Part shown: positions 6,461 through 13,087 of the stretch, one piece after another
Layout: each line of letters opens with the position of its first letter
How positions within the stretch are numbered: the stretch's first letter is position 1
Assembly (NCBI RefSeq): GCF_001705665.1
Contig: NZ_MDHA01000023.1
Location: forward strand, 1-43,735
DNA: 43,735 bases
From: Thioclava sp. SK-1
GTDB taxonomy: Bacteria > Pseudomonadota > Alphaproteobacteria > Rhodobacterales > Rhodobacteraceae
Direction of reading: 5' to 3'
The notes under the pieces: model-generated
What the model was told of the DNA's origin: nothing
Seen by the model: the letters and a program-made list of their open reading frames with translations, nothing else
Databases searched by the model: none
Program-made: the position numbers and the translations under genes

Positions 6461-7998
6461 TCAAATTCTTCCCCAACGGCAAGGGCGGCGGCGCGGGGCC
6501 GGTCGACTACCTGACCACGCGCACGGTGCTAGCCTATGACGACAATCGCGATCTGATCCGCGACGCGTCCGGCCAGCCGATGACCGTGACGCGCGAACCG
6601 CTGCCGGAGGTCGTCCGCGGCGATCCTCAGGGCATGACCGCCCTGATCGACGCCTGCCCGCACAAATGGACCTATCGCGCCGGTGTCATCAGCTTCGCTC
6701 GCGAGGACGCCCCAACCGAGGACCAGCAGCAGGAGGTGATCGACCGCTTCGAGGAGATCGCCTTCGCCGGGCTCGATGCCGACCGCTACGCCTGCCTTTG
6801 GGTGCGCCACACCCATGAGGATCGCGTCGAGCTGCATTTCTGCACGCCACGCATGGAGCTGCACAGCGGGCGTAGCCTCAACATCGCCCCGCCTGGTTAT
6901 GAACGTGCCTTCGACAGCCTGCGCGACCTGATGAACAAGACCCACGGCTGGGCCGACCCCATGGACGTGGAGCGTGTGGCCGAGGTCAAGCCGGTCACGG
7001 AAGCCCCGGACCGCGCCGCCGGGCGCGACGGGCTCCATGCCTGGATCGCCGACCAGATTTCCATGGGGCTGATCGAGGATCGCACCGGCATGGTCGCCGC
7101 CCTGACCGATGCAGGCTTCGAGGTGCCCCGCGCAGGCAAGAATTACCTCACCGTCAAAGATCCGGAGACCGAAGAACGGTTTCGCCTGAAAGGAGAAATT
7201 TTCCATGACGACTGGAGAGCCGAAGCAACGGCTGAGCGAGAAGTTGAACGCGGACATGGAGCGGATCAGGGCAGAGAACGCCGCCTTGATCGACACACAG
7301 TTGCAGAACTTCAGGACCGATTTGACGGTCATCGCCGAAAACGCGCTGGCTACAATCAAGACCGATACGGAAGGCTTCCTGCTGCGCGTGAGGAAGCACC
7401 TCATGCGGCAGAGCGCGAACGCAGCTCGACCGGAATGGAAGGCTCTGATGTGGCCGATGCTGGTGGCCTGCTGCCTGATGATCTGCACCGGGATTTCGAC
7501 CTGGTCAGTCATGACATGGCTGACGCCGAACTTGAACACGATGGGGCTCAGGGTGATCGAGCGGCCGGACGCGGTCTATCTGATCCCGCGCAGCGGCCGC
7601 GCGGCGCTGACACGCTGTTCGCTGGCAGGGGAACCCGTGGACTGTCTGACGATCCCGAAGGAGTGAGTGATGGATGGTCTGACGCCACTCGAACGCGAAT
7701 TGTTGGGTTACGTCGAGCAGTTGACGGAAGCCTCGAAGGCATCCGCGCAGGAATTGACCGCCTCTGGGCAGGACGGGCGGACGGAGCTGGATGGGTTACG
7801 CGGCTCCATGATCGCTTTGCTCAGGTCGCAGCTCTCATTGGTCGAAGCCTTGAACGGCTGGATGCAGGATGGCCCCGACACCGCGCAGGCACCGTCGAAG
7901 CTGAAGGACAGCCTGTCGCTCGCCCTGGAGGCGCAGAAGCGCCTTCAGACGCGGTGACAGACGAGATCGAGGAGGACGTGCATGGCCTACGCCATTGA
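6454..7998 (+). CDS. mobA: MobA-type relaxase of element 1
   Basis: 514 residues from the ATG at 6454 (MLIKFFPNGKGGGAGPVDYL). It nicks oriT and pilots the strand into a recipient. The relaxase domain occupies about residues 1-240. A metal-binding region RHTHEDRVELHF (His119, His121, Glu126, His128) precedes TPRMELHSGRSLNIAPPGYE, a pattern of relaxases paired with MobC. From about residue 250 the protein becomes Arg/Asp/Gly-rich and low-complexity, exactly where two other genes (7205-7666 and 7670-7957) are read in the +1 frame, so this tail is constrained by double coding. An upstream extension of the frame to 6052 is a shadow of mobC. Confidence 0.88.
   Translation: MLIKFFPNGKGGGAGPVDYLTTRTVLAYDDNRDLIRDASGQPMTVTREPLPEVVRGDPQGMTALIDACPHKWTYRAGVISFAREDAPTEDQQQEVIDRFEEIAFAGLDADRYACLWVRHTHEDRVELHFCTPRMELHSGRSLNIAPPGYERAFDSLRDLMNKTHGWADPMDVERVAEVKPVTEAPDRAAGRDGLHAWIADQISMGLIEDRTGMVAALTDAGFEVPRAGKNYLTVKDPETEERFRLKGEIFHDDWRAEATAEREVERGHGADQGRERRLDRHTVAELQDRFDGHRRKRAGYNQDRYGRLPAAREEAPHAAERERSSTGMEGSDVADAGGLLPDDLHRDFDLVSHDMADAELEHDGAQGDRAAGRGLSDPAQRPRGADTLFAGRGTRGLSDDPEGVSDGWSDATRTRIVGLRRAVDGSLEGIRAGIDRLWAGRADGAGWVTRLHDRFAQVAALIGRSLERLDAGWPRHRAGTVEAEGQPVARPGGAEAPSDAVTDEIEEDVHGLRH
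7205..7666 (+). CDS. MbeB/MobB-like membrane protein nested in the relaxase gene
   Basis: 153 residues read in the +1 frame inside mobA. Residues 1-85 are helical and charged (RLSEKLNADMERIRAENAAL...), followed by a membrane segment near 105-127 (WPMLVACCLMICTGISTWSV) and a short exposed C-terminus. GGAG in AAAGGAGAA lies about seven bases before the ATG. The layout equals that of ColE1 mbeB, an accessory that stabilises the relaxosome and brings it to the membrane, and which also overlaps mbeA out of frame. Protein-like hydrophobicity, the ribosome site and tight linkage to the next nested gene support its being real. Assignment to the MbeB family is by layout and topology. Confidence 0.75.
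   Translation: MTTGEPKQRLSEKLNADMERIRAENAALIDTQLQNFRTDLTVIAENALATIKTDTEGFLLRVRKHLMRQSANAARPEWKALMWPMLVACCLMICTGISTWSVMTWLTPNLNTMGLRVIERPDAVYLIPRSGRAALTRCSLAGEPVDCLTIPKE
7670..7957 (+). CDS. MbeD/MobD-like protein nested in the relaxase gene
   Basis: 95 residues, in the +1 frame of mobA and the same frame as the preceding nested gene, whose stop is three bases upstream. The AAGGAG at 7658-7663 is six bases before the ATG at 7670, which is better than the GTG at 7667. The sequence starts MDGLTPLERELLGYVEQLTE and continues as an amphipathic helix with a second helix MIALLRSQLSLVEALNGWM. This resembles the short coiled-coil MbeD/MobD mobilization proteins (MTxLExxLLxALExL...) of ColE1-type plasmids. 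Confidence 0.72.
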   Translation: MDGLTPLERELLGYVEQLTEASKASAQELTASGQDGRTELDGLRGSMIALLRSQLSLVEALNGWMQDGPDTAQAPSKLKDSLSLALEAQKRLQTR

Positions 7999-8200
7999 GG
8001 AGCAAATCCAGCTCTCCCCCGGACACGCAACACTGAACAAGCAACACGCAACACGCAACACTGAACAGGGGACAGGGGACAGGCAGCACCGGACACGCGA
8101 CACGCGACCGTGGTCACTCAACACCGGACAGTCAACACGCAACAGACGACACCGGACAAGCGACAGGCGACACGCAACACCGAACAAACGACGGGAGTAA
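7982..8200 (+). CDS. Small ORF encoding a heptad-repeat protein
   Basis: 72 codons. A good ribosome site, GGAGG at 7971-7975, is six bases before the ATG at 7982, which lies inside the last codons of mobA. After MAYAIEEQIQLSP the frame runs straight through the heptanucleotide array, giving seven-residue protein units (HATLNKQ, HATRNTE, QGTGDRQ, HRTRDTR, then later HATPNKR). It ends four bases before the next gene. Because seven is coprime to three, a heptamer array automatically gives a seven-residue repeat, so the repeat alone is not evidence for a protein. The ribosome site and packing are. It may serve only to couple translation to the next gene. Confidence 0.45.
   Translation: MAYAIEEQIQLSPGHATLNKQHATRNTEQGTGDRQHRTRDTRPWSLNTGQSTRNRRHRTSDRRHATPNKRRE
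8022..8196 (+). repeat. 25-unit degenerate heptanucleotide array (RACANNS)
   Basis: From 8022 to 8196 the + strand splits cleanly into 25 consecutive heptamers without slips, e.g. GACACGC, AACACTG, AACAAGC, AACACGC, AACAGGG. 21 of 25 begin with RACA and all but one end in G or C. Only 6 of 175 bases are T, so there is strong strand asymmetry. It lies between the mob genes and the exported-protein/virB6 pair. Such an array could be a single-strand initiation or protein-loading site, a transfer-related element or a selfish repeat; no function is established here. Confidence 0.85.
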
Positions 8201-8204
8201 CCGC

Positions 8205-8615
8205 ATGATTTATCGAGCTATCCTATTTCTGGCTTTGACTACCGCTCCGGTGATGGCGGACCAGATCAAGTTGAGCAATTCCATCCAACCCGCAGAGACC
8301 GACCGCTACGGTTGCGCGATCCGCCCGCGACCGGAACATCTGACCTTCCGGTCGTTTCGAGACGCATGGCGCTCGGTGGCGGCGGACGACCTCTATAGCT
8401 TGAAGCGGCATCAGATGGCGCTGAAGGCCGGTTCTTGCGATTGCGAGACACTATGGCCCGACTGGGCGATCATCGAGGATGAGTACGCGGAACTGGGTTT
8501 TGCCGCCCCGACCGGCACCGACAGCCTGCACATCACATGGTCGGCGGAAGAGTATTTCCCTGTCATTTCCGACCTTCGGGATCGGTTGCGCACCCAGTGC
8601 CAGGAGGCTGAGTGA
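8205..8615 (+). CDS. Exported small protein coupled to virB6-like gene
   Basis: 136 residues with a clear Sec signal peptide (MIYRAILFLALTTAPVMA, cleavage before DQ). The mature part of about 118 residues has a few cysteines (YGCAIRP, SCDCETLW, TQCQEAE) that could form disulfides in the periplasm. I do not recognise the family. GGGAG lies about seven bases before the ATG, and the stop codon overlaps the start of the VirB6/TrbL-like gene (TGATG at 8613-8617). A role as a periplasmic partner of that membrane protein, like VirB5/TrbJ-type or entry-exclusion proteins of secretion operons, is an inference from position. Confidence 0.7.
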   Translation: MIYRAILFLALTTAPVMADQIKLSNSIQPAETDRYGCAIRPRPEHLTFRSFRDAWRSVAADDLYSLKRHQMALKAGSCDCETLWPDWAIIEDEYAELGFAAPTGTDSLHITWSAEEYFPVISDLRDRLRTQCQEAE

Positions 8616-9673
8616 TGGGTATCGTTAACTTTATCGTATCAGCCGCAGACGAGGGTCTCGAGAAAGTGGCTACCTCGCAGTTCGCGGCGGTCGCGGAGGT
8701 CTCCGGCACGATAGTTGTCGGGGCTGCGACTCTCGCGATGATCGTTTTGTTTATCAATATGGCATGGCAAATCCGCCCCATGGACGGGAAAGAGCTGCTG
8801 GTCTTGTCATTCAAGATCGCTTTGATCAACACATTCGCGTTCAATTGGGCAAATTTTAACTTCGTCAGCGGTCATATCATCGACGGCCTCGACGAACTGG
8901 CTGGGCGCTTGGTCGGCTCGGCAATCGGGGTAGACCTCGCGGGACCCAGATATTTCGCCCTTCGTTTTGACCTTCAGCTCGACAGACTGGCCGAATACGG
9001 CAACTCGGCCACATCGCATATGGGGGCGGTCAGTAAGGCTGTGATGGGAGTCTTCTTCATGGCTCTTCTGGCTGTCATCGGCGGGGCGGCCGGCGCTGTT
9101 CTCGTCCTGGCAAAGATGATGATGACATTCCTGATAGGTATCGCGCCCATCATGATCCTCTGCTCGATGTTCCCGGTGACGAAGGACTATTTCCACCGAT
9201 GGGTGTCTTCACTGGCGAGTTTTGCACTTTACCCTGTCGTGATGGCTGGCGTTTTCTCGATGGTTTTCGGCCTGGTGAGCCAGCTGGTCGGCCAGATCGG
9301 ATCGCCGGATTCTGTCAAGCAGGTTGGAGCGACGCTTCCCTTTTTGGCTGTAGTCATACTTTCCCTTGTGATGGTCGTGGCGATCCCGTTCATCGTGCCG
9401 ATGATATCGGGCAACTTGCAGGCAGGCTGGGCAGCCGCAACCGTTGGAGGCAGTGTCCGGCGAATGATGCCGCAATCCCGCCCGATGCAACCGAACCGAA
9501 TGTCCTCGAACGCAAAGAGCGATGCAAGCCGGAGGTTGAATCCAGGAGCGGACGCGACCCGCTCCTCAGCCGCCGCAACAGATCACCGCCCTTCGACAGG
9601 CACAGGGGCCAAGATGCAACGCATGATGGACCGCGCGGAACGCCTGAGTGAAGACGCGAAGAAGAAGCGATGA
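8615..9673 (+). CDS. VirB6/TrbL-family type IV secretion inner-membrane protein
   Basis: 352 residues. An N-terminal amphipathic stretch is followed by six or so membrane segments (ATLAMIVLFINMAW; AVMGVFFMALLAVIGGAAGA; MMMTFLIGIAPIMILCSMF; ALYPVVMAGVFSMVFGLV; FLAVVILSLVMVVAIPFI). The LIGIAPIMI segment with the following KDYFHRWV is typical of TrbL/VirB6. The C-terminal 80 residues are a disordered, positively charged tail. AGGAGG (8602-8607) fits the ATG at 8615. VirB6 forms part of the inner-membrane channel for conjugative DNA. No other secretion-channel gene is present on this element, so it would have to work with a helper system. Confidence 0.85.
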   Translation: MGIVNFIVSAADEGLEKVATSQFAAVAEVSGTIVVGAATLAMIVLFINMAWQIRPMDGKELLVLSFKIALINTFAFNWANFNFVSGHIIDGLDELAGRLVGSAIGVDLAGPRYFALRFDLQLDRLAEYGNSATSHMGAVSKAVMGVFFMALLAVIGGAAGAVLVLAKMMMTFLIGIAPIMILCSMFPVTKDYFHRWVSSLASFALYPVVMAGVFSMVFGLVSQLVGQIGSPDSVKQVGATLPFLAVVILSLVMVVAIPFIVPMISGNLQAGWAAATVGGSVRRMMPQSRPMQPNRMSSNAKSDASRRLNPGADATRSSAAATDHRPSTGTGAKMQRMMDRAERLSEDAKKKR

Positions 9674-9690
9674 TGACCCAATCACTTTGC

Positions 9691-10458
9691 CTACCTTTCC
9701 CAGCGCGTCTCTGTCGCGAGGTACTCCCATATCACTGTCTTAACCGTTATAGCGCCCGTCCAGTCCATGGAATAACGGTAACGGTCGGCTTCAACTGTGA
9801 TCCATCCGCCGACAATTGTTTTGTCATCGAGTAAATGGACCATCATTCGGCTTCCAACCTCCGGCCAAACAGAAAGCTCGGGGTTAAAGCCGACAGCTTC
9901 AAAACCACTACGCTGCTCGGGGTTCAGTCGGTCCAGAGGCGTGAATGCAACATGGTCCGGCTCTTCCAGCAGCGGTTCGCCCGTCTCGTGATAGGCGTGG
10001 CCGCGAGCATTCTTGATGATGACGTTCCGCACTTTGTCAAAGTCTGGATAAAGCGTGAACGGCTGAAGGTTGTCGAACAAAAGAAACTGCCCATCCGGCC
10101 CATTTTTCAGAGAGCGAACTACCTGTCGGTTGCTCCGAAGAATTGACGCGGCTTCGGGATGCGTAGCTGGATCGGGATAAAGGCTGCCTGCCATGATCGC
10201 GTGGAGTACGCACAGGAGATAGTTCTCGTCGGGCGAGAAGCCGGAATTGCAGGGCTTACAGATGGTGACCTGCGGAAGATAGTCCAACTCATCCCCAGAG
10301 CCCCGGTCATATGCGGCGCCGCGTTTGCGAAGGGCCTTCGATAGAAGTGCTTTAGTTGGGACGTGATCGCGGTTGCTTTCAACGTTGGCAATTGGGGCAC
10401 CACAATGAATACACCAAGCCTTTAGCCTGGTATCTGTGAGATCCTCTATCTCGCGCAT
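9691..10458 (-). CDS. HNH-like zinc-site protein, possible nuclease
   Basis: 255 residues. The N-terminal part has CIHCG (Cys16 and Cys19), then NRDHVPTKAL, then TICKPCNSGFSPDENYL. Two CxxC pairs flank a D-H motif and an N-S-x-x-S-x-x-E tail, the pattern of HNH/treble-clef nucleases (His of DHVP as general base, Asn of CNSGFS). The C-terminal part is beta-rich with VRNVIIKNARGHAYHETGEP and no recognised domain. It ends 17 bases from the convergent virB6-like gene. Cargo genes of this kind often act in defence, but nothing here shows that directly. The start overlaps the antitoxin-like fragment upstream. Confidence 0.7.
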   Translation of the reverse strand: MREIEDLTDTRLKAWCIHCGAPIANVESNRDHVPTKALLSKALRKRGAAYDRGSGDELDYLPQVTICKPCNSGFSPDENYLLCVLHAIMAGSLYPDPATHPEAASILRSNRQVVRSLKNGPDGQFLLFDNLQPFTLYPDFDKVRNVIIKNARGHAYHETGEPLLEEPDHVAFTPLDRLNPEQRSGFEAVGFNPELSVWPEVGSRMMVHLLDDKTIVGGWITVEADRYRYSMDWTGAITVKTVIWEYLATETRWER

Positions 10459-10652
10459 ACTATCAATCTCAGCTGGCGGGTCGGCAGGCTAAGTCCTTGC
10501 TGCTTGCGGATCGCGGCCGCGTCAACGGTATCGGGCGCGTAGACTGCGACAGGTTCCGCTTTGCCCTGTGCGATCTCCAGCGCCTCATTGGCGCTCCGGA
10601 TCAGTTCTTTACCGAAACACAAACTGGGGTTCCTTTCTGCTTCAATGGGCAT
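10446..10652 (-). pseudogene. XRE/HigA-like antitoxin, N-terminal fragment
   Basis: 68 codons: FGKELIRSANEALEIAQGKA, then EPVAVYAPDTVDAAAIRKQQGLS. This matches the N-terminal half of HigA-type/XRE antitoxins that start the DNA-binding helix at (A)AIRK-x-x-GLS. The family sequence stops there, in the first helix of the HTH, and the frame runs on as LPTRQLRLIVCAR into the start of the HNH-like gene. The helix-turn-helix is therefore deleted and no toxin partner is adjacent. It is most likely a relic left by a recombination that placed the HNH gene here. Confidence 0.6.
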
Positions 10653-10752
10653 CTGCCAGTACGAGCAAGTTGCAGGTCTGTTCGTCGCGCTCGCCTTGGG
10701 CTAGGTTCACCTTGTCGTTCTAGAATAGGAACGTCGCCAAGAGGCTACAAGC

Positions 10753-11040
10753 ATGACACATGGACCCAAGCGGAGCTCTCCTATTGGCGATCACGCCGAG
10801 AAGCGGGCGATCCCCAATCATCCCGACCAGCACGCTTTAATCGACTGGGGGACCTTCGGACCGAAAGACCGTCGGATCGAGCAGTTGGTATGGGAATTGG
10901 CGCAGGATTACGGGCTCCGCCTTGTCGAAATTGAAGCGAAAATTCTCAAATCCCTCTATGATTATAAAGAGGAGTTGGCAGAAGCAAGGCAAGGCCAATC
11001 AAGTTCCGGCGCTTCCTCCGATCCCCACTTGGAAAGATAG
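10753..11040 (+). CDS. Small hypothetical protein
   Basis: 95 residues, soluble and helical in its second half (RRIEQLVWELAQDYGLRLVE, then IEAKILKSLYDYKEELAEAR). No family recognised. AGAGG lies about 9 bases before the ATG. It stands alone on the plus strand between two leftward operons and converges on the nuclease candidate at 11060 with a 19-base gap. Codon use is normal for the element. Confidence 0.5.
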   Translation: MTHGPKRSSPIGDHAEKRAIPNHPDQHALIDWGTFGPKDRRIEQLVWELAQDYGLRLVEIEAKILKSLYDYKEELAEARQGQSSSGASSDPHLER

Positions 11041-11059
11041 TGAGATTTAGCGCAGAAAA

Positions 11060-11995
11060 TTAATCTACAGTAGGTATGTCGGCTACCCTAGCCTCAATCC
11101 AAGCTACAACTTCATCGCGTACGGGAGCGGATAGATTAATCTCATGCTGATAGTACGCGTGCAGTAGGCGTATTCTGTCAAACACCGTAATTTGGCCACT
11201 TAGTCCTGCACGTCGAATTTCCTCGGTGCTGATGACGAAAGGAGCAAGTATCCCCGTGCTCGGCTGAACCGCTGAGTCCAGATACTTCATCCAAGATACG
11301 GCGCTCGGCGTGTGTATCTTGCTCCTCCAATTGGTGCCACTTGCACATTGCAAAAAATACGTGGGAGTAGCCTCTCGGGAATCTGAGAACTCTCGGTAGC
11401 AAACGATATCAAGGCCTCCATCGTTGGCTGAATCTGAGGTCCAAGCATCCAAACGTAGGCTGCCAAGTGTGTTTAACCGCCCGCAAAGATTCTCAACAAT
11501 CATGTCAATGTTGACCGCATTGTCCGGAGACCAACCAGCTCTTACCGTACTCCACCCAGGAAGCAACCCAGGGCAAATTTCTTCCGAAACTTTCTCAAAG
11601 AGCTCACCTTGCACCGAAAAGTTTTTGTGCCTTTCGGCCCAGTCCGGGTAAAGTTGAAGAATGGAAAGCATCACAAAAAACGCATGAATTGGCTCTGCGC
11701 GCCAATCATCTTCCAGCTTCAGTCGGGTTGGTCCAATGACTAAACTCGGGGGGGTGCCCCCCCAAGACTGCCTCAGTCTTATTTCAGCCCACCCTTGATC
11801 CGCAATCTCGTTGGCTAAATCTTGACCCCCATCGTTACATATCTGCTCTTCGATAAGCAGATCAACAACGTCACTCTTTGACACCTCGGCTTCATCAAAA
11901 AGTACCGTAGCCTCCAGCCAATCCGCCAAAGTACATGTCGTGACATTAATTTTATTTACGGATCTTGCAAAATTTTTACCGGGAATTTTGAGCAT
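11060..11995 (-). CDS. PD-(D/E)XK-like nuclease candidate of the methylase operon
   Basis: 311 residues, last gene of the four-gene operon, two bases after the ParB-like stop. The order GELFEKVSEEI (about 130-140), NDGGLDIVCYREF (191-203) and YFLQCASGTNW (213-223) fits a PD-(D/E)XK core: a helix Glu, the Asp of GLDIV, then a beta strand with Q-x-x-S-G in place of the usual E-x-K. Sequences with DGGLDI(V/I) followed by QCA(S/T)GK-x-W are seen in restriction-type nucleases; here the Lys position is Thr. It would be the cutting subunit matched to the C5 methylase. It contains a G7/C7 tract at 11748-11763. Confidence 0.6.
   Translation of the reverse strand: MLKIPGKNFARSVNKINVTTCTLADWLEATVLFDEAEVSKSDVVDLLIEEQICNDGGQDLANEIADQGWAEIRLRQSWGGTPPSLVIGPTRLKLEDDWRAEPIHAFFVMLSILQLYPDWAERHKNFSVQGELFEKVSEEICPGLLPGWSTVRAGWSPDNAVNIDMIVENLCGRLNTLGSLRLDAWTSDSANDGGLDIVCYREFSDSREATPTYFLQCASGTNWRSKIHTPSAVSWMKYLDSAVQPSTGILAPFVISTEEIRRAGLSGQITVFDRIRLLHAYYQHEINLSAPVRDEVVAWIEARVADIPTVD
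11748..11763. repeat. G7-TG-C7 homopolymer palindrome in the nuclease gene
   Basis: GGGGGGG (11748-11754), TG, CCCCCCC (11757-11763) lies within codons for W-G-G-T-P-P-S of the nuclease candidate. Such tracts can slip during replication, and a one-base change would shift the frame about one quarter of the way through the gene. The present length keeps the gene open. Confidence 0.8.
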
Positions 11996-11997
11996 GA

Positions 11998-13077
11998 TTA
12001 GATTTCAAAAATCTTATTGATTTGGGCTACGTTCGAAGAAAGTCGCTGCACAATTCTGATAAGCTTTTCATCGTCAGCATAGTGGTGAATCGAAGAAAGA
12101 GCCTCCTCGACGTTGTACGCCGCAGTTGTCATCAACTCATAGAGTTCTTCTTGATCGCCTCCGGCAATCACGAATGCCTTCTCCAAGCTCGGTCGCCTAA
12201 CCGTTCGGAGGTAATCAAGCCCCTCATCGCTAGCCAACACTTTAGAGAACTTATCTACCTGTCGAGAATCAGTGACGACAGGTGCATTCTCCTCATCTCC
12301 GAACAGCCATCTAGAGTACTCTTTGAGCCTCGGAACAAATTCCTCAGAAATAGGTGGCCGAACTTGCTCAGGTGGGACCTCAAACTTCTCCCTTAGTCCA
12401 AGGAAATTTCGTACATCTGTTCGTGCAAGAGATAGGAAAAGGACACTAAACTTGTCCTCAACCTTTCCGACGTCTAGACCTTCCGTTTCCTCCATTTGCA
12501 TAAGGATCGAGTAGGCAATGTAATTTCTCTGAACAGTAGGGGTTTTACTCCCAATCTGCCTCATTACATCCCGATAGCTAAGGCCATTTTGATCGATCAG
12601 CTTTGCAATGAATTGAGCTTTCTCTGGGGGTGCCCATTCCTTGATTCCGGTAACGTGGCGGAACCCCAGGAATGCATCTACCTCGCCCCTCTCCTCCAGG
12701 CGAATGAAAGGCACTTCGGAGAAGAGCTTCTCAGGTTCTTGGATGCCTTCGATGATTTCGAGCCATTTGCGAGAAGTTTCATCCCCGTCATATGCTTTTT
12801 TTAGCCTTTTCAAGGCTGCTATCCGACGGTTACCCTCGATCACAACCAAACGGTCGTCACCATGAATCTCTTCTTCAACGCAAAGAACCGCTTCGTGCGC
12901 CCAGAAGCCGCTCTCCAAGAACGAGGTTGCAAGTTCTTCAAGAGACCAATCTCGCATCAAGTCGAAGATCTCGTCCTGCGCCAAGTTTTTCTGATGGGCT
13001 GATCGACCTAAGCGCGGATTCTTGGGGTCCAGTGCGATATGTGACAGATCAGCGTATTCAATTTTTCTCTGTTTCAT
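11998..13077 (-). CDS. ParB/Srx-domain protein of the methylase operon
   Basis: 359 residues. The N-terminal part matches the ParB/sulfiredoxin nucleotide-binding fold: IALDPKNPRLGRS, then LEELATSFLESGFWAHEAVL, then LVVIEGNRRIAALKRLKKA with the G-N-R-R box. Residues 130-200 contain FRHVTGIKEWAPPEKAQFIA and a helix-turn-helix-like QNGLSYRDVMRQIGSKTPTV that could read DNA. The C-terminal half is helical and unrecognised. Proteins of this type act as CTP- or ATP-dependent DNA clamps or, in defence loci, as nuclease partners. It sits 10 bases after the methylase stop with AGAGGAA before its ATG, so it is an integral part of the operon. Confidence 0.75.
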   Translation of the reverse strand: MKQRKIEYADLSHIALDPKNPRLGRSAHQKNLAQDEIFDLMRDWSLEELATSFLESGFWAHEAVLCVEEEIHGDDRLVVIEGNRRIAALKRLKKAYDGDETSRKWLEIIEGIQEPEKLFSEVPFIRLEERGEVDAFLGFRHVTGIKEWAPPEKAQFIAKLIDQNGLSYRDVMRQIGSKTPTVQRNYIAYSILMQMEETEGLDVGKVEDKFSVLFLSLARTDVRNFLGLREKFEVPPEQVRPPISEEFVPRLKEYSRWLFGDEENAPVVTDSRQVDKFSKVLASDEGLDYLRTVRRPSLEKAFVIAGGDQEELYELMTTAAYNVEEALSSIHHYADDEKLIRIVQRLSSNVAQINKIFEI

Positions 13078-13087
13078 AGCGTTCCTC

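Noticed and set aside
8022-8196. CRISPR-like array
   Set aside because: The units are contiguous degenerate heptamers with no spacers, and no cas genes are present.
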